The translations under genes and the position numbers were made by a program. This document shows positions 40,851 to 53,400 of a stretch of DNA of 64,000 nt, piece by piece. This DNA is from Mytilus galloprovincialis (taxonomy: Eukaryota; Mollusca; Bivalvia; Mytilida; Mytilidae), in contig NC_134843.1 in the NCBI RefSeq assembly GCF_965363235.1, positions 2,108,001 to 2,172,000 of the forward strand, written 5' to 3'. The first letter of the stretch is position 1. Each line of letters starts with the position of its first letter. Under the pieces are notes generated by a model. That model saw only the letters and a list, made by a program, of their open reading frames with translations, made no database searches and was not told the DNA's origin.

Positions 40851-43800
40851 GGAGAAAACATTTTGATGCATTTTGTATAGATTTCCACTTTGAAATGAAT
40901 AAAAATCTCTGATCAAGTGGAGAAATATCTATGGAATTATGAATCTCATTTATACATAAATAGTTTCAAATTTGTGTGTGTTCGTTAAAACGTAAGACTT
41001 TAATAAGAAGCACATTACTACTCAATCCATTTACATATCAAACTCAGATTTAGATCAGAAAAATAACATGTTTTGTTGTAAATTATTGAATAAGTCATGA
41101 CTTCATTATATTTTTTATGTTCAGGTATTTTTTATTGTTTAAAGTTTTTTGGCTCCTGAACTTTATATAAATGGGAGGTTATTAGTTCATTGTTTCTAAC
41201 ATGACCATGACTGAAAACGTGCTTAGCCTCACATTTTTAATTATCACCTAGAACTTATTTTAGTCTCAGTTAACTCCATCTATTTTCAACTCTCCTTTTA
41301 TAGTGCTTGACATTTTCAAAATCATGACATAGTTTTTATATTTACAGAATTTAAAAGGTCATGTTAAAATATATGATACTAATAGAAAAAATATAAGATA
41401 AGAAATGATTGTTTATAAACATGTGATATAATTTTTTCTTGATATGACCAGATGAAAAAAATTAAAAGAAAATAATTGTTTGTTAGGAATGTTTTTTTTA
41501 TGTACAACAAAATGAAAATCTTTTTACATTGATATTTTCTGCTGTTTACACTTTGGACAACAATATTTCAGTTACAACATCTCAGAAAAAACTATAGTGT
41601 TTGTAAATGTTTGTAAAAATTTTAAATAATACAAAAAAGTATATCATTATGCGAGTTTCATAAAATTATTCTTTAGAAGGAGAAGCACAACATAATCCAT
41701 TGATTACATTCCATAATGATTTAAAAGACAAGAAAATTGTATACACAAGATTGCCAAAAACATAAAAGTGATGAAATAAAGGAATTTTCAGTTTTTACTG
41801 GGACCAATAGATATATTAGTCCCAGGTATAGTTGATATTTGCCCGCTCAACACCATCAATGGCTAACTTAGATATTATATAAATAATTTTGACTGTTGTT
41901 TTGTTATTAATGTCTGATCGTAAAAAGAATAATAGAACATATAAAATGTCAAAAGATAATGTCACATGTACTTTAGAAGGTAATTAATTTGGTATTCGTA
42001 TCCAATCACAACATTGTTTATATTAGATATGAATATATTAAGTTGTAAATATTTATGGTATTTATTACACTTATTTGGATAAACAACATATAAATGTATG
42101 AACTGTAAAATGGCATATGATAATTGTCATTAATTATGTAAATAATATGTTAAGGAGATGTCCTTATCTAACTTCCAGGCTAATAATGTAAGGAATAAGA
42201 CGAATAAGAAATGTCTAAATTGAAATGTTGTTGTTTTTATTTTTGTTATCATCTCAATGATTGTTAGAACTGTTGTAATGTTGATGACTTAAAATCCAAG
42301 CTGGGTTTTCTTGAAAACTTTAGATTTTCTTTTTCTTTTTTGAAAGATTATAAGGTATCACTTATTAAATATAGTTCTTCCTAGATCTGTTTACCAATCA
42401 ATCATTTCTATATGACAGTTATAAAACCACTTGTCATTTGAATACCAGGAACAAACAAATCAGGGAATACATAGAATCTCAAGTAAATAGGGTTTATTTT
42501 AATGGTTATAGATTCTAACTTCCTTTTTTTTTCTAAGCTTTAAAAAATTATGACAGAAAAAGGTTGTTCTATAGTATTTGCCATAGTTTTTGTCTAGTTT
42601 AGACAGATATTTATAATCCTTTTATAAAACATTGTATTTTTGTTTGGCAGCCATGCCTGAGTATTGTCTGTACAAACTTCTTATAAGGATTAATTTTGAA
42701 TCCATGTCATTTAAGTAAAATAAATTCTGTTAAAAAAAAATATATCAGGTCATTGACTATACATTGTACATGATGAAACTTGCCTCAATTTTGAATATTT
42801 TATTTCGTAAATAAAGATTGTGATATTGTTTAATTTGTTAATATATTATTTATTAAAATTTTATATTTTATGATTTGTTTTACTGTAGTCTGTGATTATT
42901 ATATTCCTCTGTGATTTATATATGACTAACATGTCTCAAAGTATAACATACTTATTTGCGTAGAAGCCTCTGTGATTATCTGCTTTATATATGAAGGTAC
43001 AGTTTGTACGGGAATTTTAAAATGCTAAGGCCAAAACACTTAACTTTGAGTTTTTGGATAATTTTAATGTTTTTGGACCTTCTGAAATAGGGCATTATTA
43101 AAGATTTAAATTTCAATTCATATAAATTATATAAGACTTTCTGTACAGGATGGAAGATTAAAATATGATACTATAATTAGAATTTACGATTAAGCCATAC
43201 TATAATTAGAATTTACGATTAAGCCATACTAATTTATATATGTTGGTTTATTTTCTTTTAAATGTGAAAATTTATCAGAAACGAAGAATCTTGAGTTGCA
43301 AATTTCCAATTATTTACTAATTCAACAGACTTAAAATTATTTTGATTATGCCTTTACAATATAATTTATAAAATTGTCAGATTAATTTGATTATACTTCA
43401 CTATAAAGAATACTAAATGCTTTTTCTTTTTTTTTAATATTTTATACTTTCACATTTATAAATTTATAAATATATATGTAAGCAGTTTGTATTTTTAAGT
43501 TATATTTTACATGTTGCACATAAAACATGCCGGCAGATTTAACAAGTATGTTAGCAGTCACAAATATTTCTCATAGTGAAAACCATATCCAGATTTGATA
43601 ATTTTGTGAAATAAAAAAAAGGGGAGATAATTTAAATTAAAAAAAATCAACTTATGAGTAGAAATGAGCATCTTAGTTCAATATTATAAGAAAATTTAGA
43701 AATTTTAGAAAATAGATGTGAATTTGGTATTTGCTTTTCAATACAAAGATGAGGGGGAATAAATTTATGATCTCTTATTACATTTAAATATTTTATTTTT

Positions 43801-43989
43801 TTTCTGAATATGGTTACTTTAGAAAACTTAGAGACAAAACATTGAATTGAAAGCAATCAGATTGTTATACTAGTTGTAATATTATTGACCAAAGACTAAC
43901 TGCATGATTAGCTCAGGTGCTTTTACAGTAGTGCAAATCAAAGGACAAAATAGAATAAAGTAATGTCTAGTCTAGAATGTCTTCTTTTT
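40851..43989. other. Intergenic, nothing but a short duplication
   Basis: Very AT-rich. A 29-bp tandem duplication of ACTATAATTAGAATTTACGA lies at about 43168-43226. A second AATAAA is at 42810. No gene seen. Confidence 0.5.
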
Positions 43990-44251
43990 TATGCCCCACC
44001 TACGATAGTAGAGGGGCATTATGTTTCTGGTCTGTGCGTCCGTTCCTCCGTATGTTCATTCGTTCGTCTGTCCTGTTTCAGGTTAAAGTTTTTTATCGAG
44101 GTTGTTTTTGATGAAGTAGAAGTCCAATCAACTTGAAATGATCTTACTAATTTTAATGCCAAATAAGGGTTCTGACTCCAATTTCACGGTCCACTGAACA
44201 TAAAAAATGATTGTGCGAGTGGGGCATCAGTGTCCTTAGGACACATTCTTG
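43990..44251 (+). mobile_element. Helentron-like element family F4, copy 2
   Basis: A 262-bp compact copy. The 5' hairpin is ATGCCCCACCTAC..GTAGAGGGGCAT. CGTTCGTC repeats follow. GTGGGGCATCAG is the inverted start, then the hairpin GTGTCCTTAGGACAC and the terminus ATTCTTG|TTTT. Every feature of the shared plan is visible in this one copy. Confidence 0.75.
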
Positions 44252-45370
44252 TTTTCATATAATTCTGTCTGGAGTAATTGGTAGGTGAAGGTCAAGGTAA
44301 CAGAAATTTACATTGGTATTTTTCCAAATATTGTTTGCAAGAGTGTAAGAAAAGTCCATTTTTCTTTATGATATTCCAACACTCCTGTGAAAATTCATGC
44401 AAAACATCTGTTCAGGAATGTTGCCTGACCCATCCATCCATGTTGTGTCCAGGTTATAATTTTATGTTGCTTGCTTGGATTCAAATTTAAATAATTATTA
44501 CCAATGACCTTGAACCAGTTTCTCATCCTAAAGTTAATTGTCATTACATAAATTACATAAATGTAGGTGGTATCTTACTTTTAATCTTTTATAATGGTCT
44601 GGACAATTGTTGCATGGAACCATAGAATTAGTTATGACCTTGAACTTCAGCCATTCCATGAAGGTCATGAATACAGTTTATCAAAAAGGTCAAAGTGGCA
44701 GAAAAACTGATAAGTGAAAGTTCAGACAATACTGAAGGCAAAAAAGCATGAAAAGACAAGCAACAGTTCAAATACATTTAAAACTAAAGGTTTAGAAAAA
44801 TGGATCCTACTAAAAAGAACAGATAAACAAAGTGCTCTTGAATTGTAAAGAGTGGTTACTTACTACATGTAAAAGTCTAATGATTGGTGGTGACTCTGCA
44901 TAACATCACAAACAAGGAAAGGTGTTAGAGATTGTTATTACATACACACTGCTCAGAACCAAATTTGCATTTAGTGTTTGAATTTGTTGAGTGAGTCAAT
45001 AACTGTTTTTAGAAGTAACTTCCCTTTTTAACGAGGAAAAACAAAATCTTGAGCAAAGGCATTTGTTTCCTCATACACATTTTTCTTTTATTTTAAAAAG
45101 ATTATTACCATTTAACAAAATCTTGCAGATTTTGGCATTAATTTCCTAAGAATACTATAAAATTAGTATTGTTCCAATGTATTTTTCTTCTTGGAAATAT
45201 CTATCATAGGACATGAACTTTTTATCGACATTCCAATTTTCAAAATTCAAAAAGTTGAATGATGTGAGGTAAAATTATGATTTCCGTTTAATTCTGTCAG
45301 GCAAAATAACATTCTTTGATTTGTTCTATTTTTCGAAATGAAATATGTATTACAGAAATTGATTCCCAGA
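44252..45370. other. Intergenic, possible old repeat
   Basis: 44275-44700 has GAAGGTCAAGGTAACAG and GACCTTGAAC phrases reminiscent of worn repeat DNA, but no boundaries. Nothing else seen. Confidence 0.35.
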
Positions 45371-45640
45371 TTGGAACAAAAGAGGGACGAAAGATACCAG
45401 AGGGACAGTCAAACTCATAGATTGAAAATAAACTGACAACGCCATGGCTAAAAATCAAAAGACCAACAGACAAATAATAGTACAGAAGACCCAACATAGA
45501 AAACTAAAGACTTAGCAACACGAACCCCGCCAAAAACTTGTGGTGATCTCAGGTGCTCTGGAAGGGTAAGCAGATCCTGCTTCACATTTGGCACCCATCA
45601 TGTTTATTATGTTATTACAAATCCGGTAATCCAGAAAAAC
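45371..45640 (-). mobile_element. 3' tail of the 37.9-kb RT element, minus strand
   Basis: Plus-strand blocks AGAGGGACGAAAGATACCAG, AACTGACAACGCCATGGC and GGTGCTCTGGAAGGGTAAGC are a very common mussel repeat. Reversed, they align with 38890-39080 (GGGTGC, GCAGGA, CTTACCCTTCC, AGCACCTGA). It therefore looks like a 5'-truncated retroelement copy with no ORF left. Confidence 0.65.
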
Positions 45641-45740
45641 CTGTTTGACTTCTCCTTTTTTTCATCTATAATGACTAAAAGGTAAAATGTAACAATTTTT
45701 GGAGCAAAAGTCTAGAAAATAATGGTTTATAAAGTAGTTG

Positions 45741-46325
45741 AAAGGAGTAGGTCCGGTAAGGGCCGATTTTGGCCCCAAATTTCAGTTTCATCTAACGAGA
45801 TATTTAGGACACTTTTTAAACACTTAAGTGTCTATTTCAATTGATTCGATTAGTTTATGTAAAAGATTTTAACTGATTCAGTCATTAAAAACGCTCCGAT
45901 TGAAGCTTAAATATGAAAAATCTATCAAATATGCCAAAAAACGTCACTTTTCAGATGGTTTTTGTCAAAAATGAAAGTGGCCGCATCCGTGTTCATCCTC
46001 AACCTTTATATATGTTATGTATTATCATCAAATACAACTTACATTTCAATATTATGAATGAACACGAATGCGGCCACTTTCATTTAAGACGGAAACCGTC
46101 TAAAATTTAACTAAACTGCTATAATTGTGAAGATTTCAGTAATTAAGCATGACTTTATGATGCTAGTACACGATATATGTACATTGTATTGTCAAAAACA
46201 GCACATATTTATGTAGCAGAAGCATTCTACTTTCCAAAAAAATAGCTAAAAGATTACATTTTCACAATTTTGCAAAACTGCTTAATTTTGGGGCCAAAAA
46301 GGGGTCTTACTGAACCTACTCCTTT
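45741..46325. mobile_element. 585-bp foldback MITE with nested inverted repeats
   Basis: The outer inverted ends AAAGGAGTAGGT(C/T)C(G/A)GTAAG extend about 40 bp with TTGGCCCCAAA. An inner 26-bp palindromic pair (ATGAAAGTGGCCGCAT.. at 45971-45996 and its complement at 46058-46083, one mismatch) surrounds a 61-bp loop. There is no transposase and no clear target duplication, so the superfamily is unknown. Confidence 0.75.
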
Positions 46326-46439
46326 GCTTTGAAATAGCTGTCAGCAAATATGAGTACACTAAGATCAGTACTGCATGTTTTTTGTTGTCTTTTTGTGCTT
46401 CATGTTGATTTGATGATGTTTCAAGTTTGTTCTCATCTT

Positions 46440-46745
46440 GTGTTTTACTGGTGAACCCTCTTAAACATGTTGCATGTGTCTGTACCAAGTAAGGAGCCTT
46501 TAAATCATGTTGTTGTTGGTTGCTTTCTGTCAAATTTGTATTGCATTTATTATGTTTTAAAAATAACTCCAGCTTTTTAGATTTTTCTATTGAATTTTGT
46601 CACTTTTGTTATGCTGGAGCATTTTATAGCATGATGTGAAATGTTGGTTTTCACATTGCGAAGGCCTCCTGATGATCGCGATCTATAGTTCCTCATCATC
46701 TGGTCTCTAATGAATAGTTGTCTGATTGGCAAATATAAATCTTCT
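46440..46745 (+). mobile_element. Degraded mussel interspersed repeat
   Basis: Order of blocks as in 15905-16262 but diverged: CTGTACCAAGTAAGGAGCC, then about 200 bp, then GTCTCTAATGAATAGTTGTC and TGATTGGCAAATATAAATC. Confidence 0.45.
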
Positions 46746-46799
46746 CCAAATTTTATCAAGAATTTATGTATAACAGTTAGATGATTTTTATCAAGGATT

Positions 46800-46865
46800 T
46801 ATAAAATCAATCAAATCAAATCAAATAATTTTATTGGTGTAAATTCCAATACACAGATTTATATG
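46800..46865 (-). mobile_element. LINE-type 3' end with (ATTTG)n tail
   Basis: AATCAAATCAAATCAAATAATTTTATTGG read on the minus strand is CCAATAAAATTATTTG followed by repeats, the same plan as the tails at 8101, 9763 and 10017. Confidence 0.4.
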
Positions 46866-47030
46866 CAATTTAATTTGTTTCAAAGTCAGTTTGTCTAGTG
46901 TCAAGGTTGTTATGTTTTCCGTGTTGTTGATCAATCTTTGAATAAAAAGGTTAATACGTATGTTTTTGATAACATGTAAATAAACATTTTCTTTTATACC
47001 GTCATATACGTTCTAAAAAGTTAAAATCAA

Positions 47031-47116
47031 AACGAAAGTGAAAGTGCTATAGGCGCTAAGAACAAGGAAGAGAAGTCCCACATTAGTGCTTCCGAATGTG
47101 TTTGACGTCAGCCAAT
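47031..47116 (+). promoter_or_regulatory. Proximal promoter of the NHE gene: IRF-like, CRE and CCAAT motifs
   Basis: AACGAAAGTGAAAGTG at 47031-47046 matches the GAAANNGAAA interferon-regulatory-factor pattern. A perfect CRE, TGACGTCA, is at 47103-47110, immediately followed by GCCAAT (47111-47116). All lie 170-255 bp upstream of the proposed start codon. The motifs are seen directly; function is inferred from position. Confidence 0.5.
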
Positions 47117-47285
47117 GACCTTTGTTGGGTCATCGTTATCGGCTTCACAGACACAAAGAATGAACACATTTCATTCACGAAATAATCAACAAACTATACT
47201 GGACCTAATGGATTCGACATGTACCATTTGAAGATTGAACATAGAACTTTAAATCTTTTAGCTTTTCACACAAATACATTGAGAA

Positions 47286-47493
47286 ATGGCGACAAAATAT
47301 TGTTTCCAAAAACACATAATCCACGCTTTGTTCCTCATACTGCTGTCATGGGCTCAAGTAGGATCAGCCGAAGCACACGAGGAATCTCACAACGAAACAG
47401 AACGATATAAGATTTTATCATTTGATTTTGAAAGAGTAGAGCTACCATATGTGATATGTTTGTGGATATTAATTGTCGCTTTAGCCAAAATAG
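47286..47493 (+). CDS. NHE exon 1 (signal peptide and first core helix)
   Basis: ATG in AGAAATGGC context. Encodes [20 protein letters not shown], a signal sequence ending near VGSAEA, then [22 protein letters not shown]. The donor is AATAG|GTAAGC in phase 1. An overlapping ATG at 47219 opens a different frame and is not used here. Confidence 0.88.
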
Positions 47494-50400
47494 GTAAGCC
47501 ACGTTACTAACCACTCCCCCAGTTATTGATCCCAAAGTCTTTTGGATATCAGATTGTAAACTTATCCCTTTTAGAATTCTGTACCCATTTTCCTTTTTTT
47601 AAGTTTTGAGTTCGTAGATGGACTGCTGATTTTGACCCCCAAATTAAGTGGACCTAAGTTGGAACCATAAAATTAGCAATAATTAAGCTATATCATCCTA
47701 TGAACACTGCACTCTAATATAAACAAAGAGAGACAAATGTACATGTATATGATAGGGAAAGGACACCCCTCCACAACAAGTGTTGATCCTTTGTTTAATC
47801 ATTTTTGCATCTTCTTCCTTTTTTGCTGTTCATACGTATGTAAATAACTTTTTAAATCAATTGTAGACATTTCTTTGTTTTGTTTTTGACCATGTTGACA
47901 GGTATTAACATCAATGTCAAATTAATAACTTTAATAGAAATGTAAAAAATGGTAAAGATTTTGTTTATCTCTTCTTCTTCGACTTCTCCAAATACATGTA
48001 GAAAATGCATCTCTGATGTTTATACCTGACATATTTAAGGACCTAAATTAAAAATATTCATATAATTGCTTCCTAAACCCTCGCCTGAACCAATTCATTA
48101 CTGTTCACTATTTTTTTTGGAATTACTTAAAATGTACATACAATGTATACCGTTGGAGAAAAAACTACCATGTTAAAACCTTTTTATAATTGGAGACAAA
48201 GGACTAGAAATATTAGAAACGCACATGTCTAGGTTAGCCAGGCATCAGCTTCATATATATAGGAAAATCCAAGGAAGCAATTTACTGGAATTCTAGTAAG
48301 TTGGAAGTATTCAAGCAATTGGAGGTTCATCATGGGTTTTTTTTTTAACATAAACCATGCCAACATATTTGTTTTGCCCTTCTTTTCCCCCAGCATGCCC
48401 AGTATACATATGTAACATTTGATATCAAGTTAAATGTATGATTGATACTTGTATAAAGAGATGGCAAGACTGTGAAGTACAAAGAGCCATTTACTCTTTC
48501 TTAGTGTGACAGATGTCATCTGAAGGGATTTAAAATCCATTCTCAAGGTTACAATTTATTATATATATATATACAAATGTATACATGTACATGTATTATT
48601 GGGATTCATTTCTCTATAAAAAATAAGGAGATGTGGTATTATTGCCAATCAAACAACATGAACAATTATCCACTAGAGTTCAAATAAAGTGGGTGTACAT
48701 GTAAGCAATTATAGGCAAGTGCATGGCCTTCAGCAATAAGAAAAACCCATATATGTACCTATACCCATATGCATGCTGATTGTATCATTGTTTTTTTGTT
48801 TATTAAGTATACCACCACCAGTCATGCCAGTCAGTGTCTGATTATAAAGTGTTTTTTACCTATAGACAGAGGTGCTAACTGAAAATATATTTTGGTCTTG
48901 ATATTTCCTGACATACTAAACCTGTAGACGGTAGACACTTCAAGTTGAGTTTTATAATTTGACATAGCATTTACATGTACATGTATGCAATTGTTCTAGT
49001 CTTTTTTTACCCATAGACTGAGGTGCTAACATTATTAATTAATAACACAAAAGATATTTAGGACTTAATGTTTCCTGTCCTATGAAGTTCATTGAATTTT
49101 ACAAGTACATGTATATAATTGCTCTAGGAAATGCACTGTAATACCTGGTTATAATACCTGGGTATTATTGCCATCCTTTAAATATTTAGATTTGTTTGTA
49201 AGATAACAATTCAAAAGAATGGATAGCAATAAATTCCAAACAGGATCTTAATTAATTTGCAATGCACTTCTATGCATTATATTATTTACATTAAGGGTTT
49301 TTTTAGAGTACATTTGTGATTTTTGATTCTTTAAACATTTGTCAGGTAAACAAGTGTTTGGTATATGATCCAGTATGTAATTAACCAGATGAAGGAAGTG
49401 TATCCTTGGGACAGGGATGTACACGGTTCCAATGATGTCATTTCCCTGAAGCTACTTGTACCAGATCCTTCCTACTTTTAGTAATACCATTATATGGTCC
49501 TTTACATGTACTGCAGGATGTCTCTAACATTACCATTGACTTTGGCATTGAGCTACTTGTAACTGATATCCTTCCTACCTTTAGTAATACCATTATATTG
49601 TACTTAACGTGTACTTTATGAGTATTTCAGGATTACCATTGAGCTCCTTGTAGTAGATATCCTTCCTACCTTTTAATAGTTATTAATATCATTATATGGC
49701 ACTTTACATGTACTGCAGGGTGTCTTTATCATTACCATTGAGCTCCTTGTAGTAGATATCCTTCCTACCCTTAGTAATACCATTATATGGTACTTTACAT
49801 GTATTACAGGATGTCATGATCATTACTATTGAGCTCTTTGTAACATATATCCTTCCTACCCTTAGTATTAATACCATTATATGGTACTTTACATGTATTA
49901 CAGGATGTCTCTATCATTACAATTGAGCTAATTGTAACAGATATCCTTCCTACCCTTAGTAATACCATTATATGGTACTTTACATGTACTGCAGGGTGTC
50001 TCTATCATTACCATTGAGTTCCTTGTAGTAGATATCCTTCCTACCTTTAGTAAGACCATTATATGGTACTTTACATGTATTACAGGATGTCTTCATCATT
50101 ACCATTGAACTCTTTGTAACATATATCCTTCCTACCCTTAGTATTAATACCATTATATGGTACTTTACATGTATTACAAGATGTCTCTATCATAATTACA
50201 ATTGACCTCCTTGTAACAGATATCCTTCCTACCCTTAGTAATACCATTATATGGTACTTTACATGTACTGCAGGGTGTCTTGATCATTACTATTGAGCTA
50301 CTTGTAGTAGATATCCTTCCTACCCTTAGTAATACCATTATATATATGGTACTTTACATGTATTGCAGGATGTCATGATCATTACTATTGAGCTTCTTGT

Positions 50401-53400
50401 AGTAGATATCCTTCCTACCTTTAGTAATACCATTATATGGTACTTTACATGTATTGCAGGATGTCATGATCATTACTATTGAGCTCCTTGTAGTAGATAT
50501 CCTTCCTACCTTTAGAAATACCATTATATGGTACTTTACATGTATTGCAGGATGTCTTGATCATTGCCATTGAGCTACTTGTAGTAGATATCCTTCCTAC
50601 CTTTAGTAATACCATTATATGGTACTTTACATGTACTGCAGGATGTCATGATCATTACTATTGAGCTACTTGTAGTAGATATCCTTCCTACCTTTATATT
50701 AACATCATACAGGGTTTGACGTGTTCTGCAGGATGTCTTAATAAATGCATATATGCATTACCTTTGAAACTTATAAAATCTCTTAAATTTAAATCATACA
50801 TATATTTATGTCGTGTACAAGTTGAGATTTTGTACAGGTTTTAACATGTACAAAAAATGTGTACATGTTATAATTTGTACAATGCAAAAATACAAGTTAT
50901 AACATGTACAAAAGTACCTCATACATGTTATAACATGTACAAAATATTGCTTAAAAATGGTTTTAACTTGTACAAAATTTGAAAATAAAAAATATGGTTC
51001 TATTATTACAGCAAATGCCATTAACCTTAATAATATTTTCATCATTGTTTTGTTATTGTCCATTCATGTTAGTGTCCAACCTTTTTGATACAGTTAATGG
51101 CCAGATAAATAGTTTTTATAATTACTTAATACCTTAAAGACTTTTAAAATACACATGTAGTCAATAAACATTATTTAGTATTCTTACCTGGTATTCAAAC
51201 AGAAAAAGACTTAAAAGCAATATTTGAAGCAAGTTCTGTATCCAACAATACTGATAGTAAAGACCCTTTTACAGAGACAGAACATAATACCGTCACTGAA
51301 ATTGAAACTGACAAAACAATGTCAGAGACGGACGTTATTACTGACACAAACACTTAAACTGATGGTGAATTGAATGGTCATGATTCAGCAAACAACATTA
51401 CAATGAACAAACAATTGCGTTAGAAACAGAAACAATAGTAATTGAATGAAGTGATGCTAACATGGTTGGTGAGGAAGTATCAGCATGACATCTACTGGTT
51501 CACTTCCTCGTAAGAGTACGCTTTCTGGTGGTGATATTTCTGCTGTTAATATTAGTGAGGGTTTGTTTGAAATTTCAAATATTGACATTAAGCATGCACG
51601 AAAGAGGTCTCTTTCTAGCCAGCAGGTACAACATGTACAAGCGTGATACTTTGACAAAAAACTCAAAAACAAGATTAGCTGTTCTCTCCCAAGATGATAA
51701 CATTATCATTTCTATTCCGTCCATTGATATGGTACCTGCCGATTAGAAAAAACATAACCAGGCGTGGTGATGAATGTGAATGAACATAGCGGCTATGAAA
51801 TTGGAACTAAAGACTAACATTTTGTGTAGTTGGACAAATAAAGGGAGATTTCAGTAAAATCTAGGTTCAATGTCTTGCAAATGTAACTTTTAATGTGGCT
51901 GAAGTCCCAACGAGTGATACGAGTATGAGAGAGATTGTCCCTAAGATATCATTAAGGATGGCAAAGAGTTGTGCATTGTCAGTGTAAGAAAAGCAGTTGT
52001 AAGTCTGGTAGGTGTAAATGTAGAAGAATGAAAGTTTTGTGCAACTCAAAGGTGTCACATGTCTCTGTCTTGTAGCAACAAGTTAAAAAAAACTTGTTTC
52101 TAAAATATATATTCTTTTGTATTTGATTATTGTTCTTTATTATTTGATAAATTTCAATCGTGAATGTATATATTCTGCTTTATTAATATTTTTAAATTTT
52201 GTACAGGTTAAAACCATTTTTAAGCAATATTTTGTACATGTTAAACATGTATGAGGTACTTTTGTACATGTTATAACTTGTTTTTTGGCATTGTACAAAT
52301 TATAACATGTACAATATTTTTGTACATGTTGAAACCTGTACAAAATTGCAACTTGTACACAACATATATATATATATGATAACCTGTTGACTTAGATCAG
52401 TGTTTTTGTACTACAGGATATTTAGTATAAAACAAATAGACATTACATAAAGCAAAGTTTTTTATAATTCACCATGGTTATTTCATTGACATGTACAATT
52501 ACTCTAGCTGTTGTTGGTGGACATAACCTTTGACCTATAATGATTTACTTTTACAAGTTGTGACGTCTTGGAAGAAGAGTTGTCTCATTGGCACTCATAC
52601 CACATCTTCTTATTTCTAGATTTAGACAACATTTAATCAATTTTGTTATATTTTGTAGTAAAACATTTGGTCAGATACTAAGAAGCTTGTTGATAAGGGA
52701 TTATCTGTACCAGAAGAATGATTGACACATTTTTATTCCATTAGTTTTCTTATTTGAATTGTTTTACATTTGTTATTTTGAGGTCTTTTATAGCTGACTA
52801 TGTTGTACAGGCTTTGTTCATTGTTGAAAGCCATACCTATAGTTTTTAATTTCTGTGTCATTTGGTCTCTGGTGGAGAGTTGTCTCATTGGCAATCATAC
52901 CTCATTTTTTTTTTTATATATAAAGATATAATTATTCCCCAATGTTTGGCATGTTGATTCATGCTAAGCATAATCTGTATAACTTGCATAATCTTATATT
53001 TGACCTTGACATTGACCTCCTTGACACACATCAGTAGCTACATGTAGGTTACGTTTTCACGTCAGTAGCAAGGTTAAGTTTTCAAATGTTGTTCCTTTGT
53101 AGCTATGTAAATTTATAAGAGGTCAATAAAGTTTGCTGTTGTGCAGACATGTTGTAATAAGTTAGTACATTAATGAAATTGTCTGTCTTGTGGCATTGAC
53201 CTCATTTGCACAGTGTCTGGTAATATTTGAGAATCAGGTTTTTTCCTGAGCTTCAGTAATTATAGGTCAACAATATTTGGTTTATAATATATACATGTAT
53301 ATATATGTTTGTTGTTAAGTCTTTCAGTTTTCAAATGCTAGAAGCTTTTTATCCTAATTTAATGAATCATAGAACAAGGCTTTCAGCTAACATATTTAAA

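Noticed and set aside
49440..50735. Repeated coding exons
   Set aside because: Units look spliceable at ...TGCAG but contain stops in all frames and no consistent donor.
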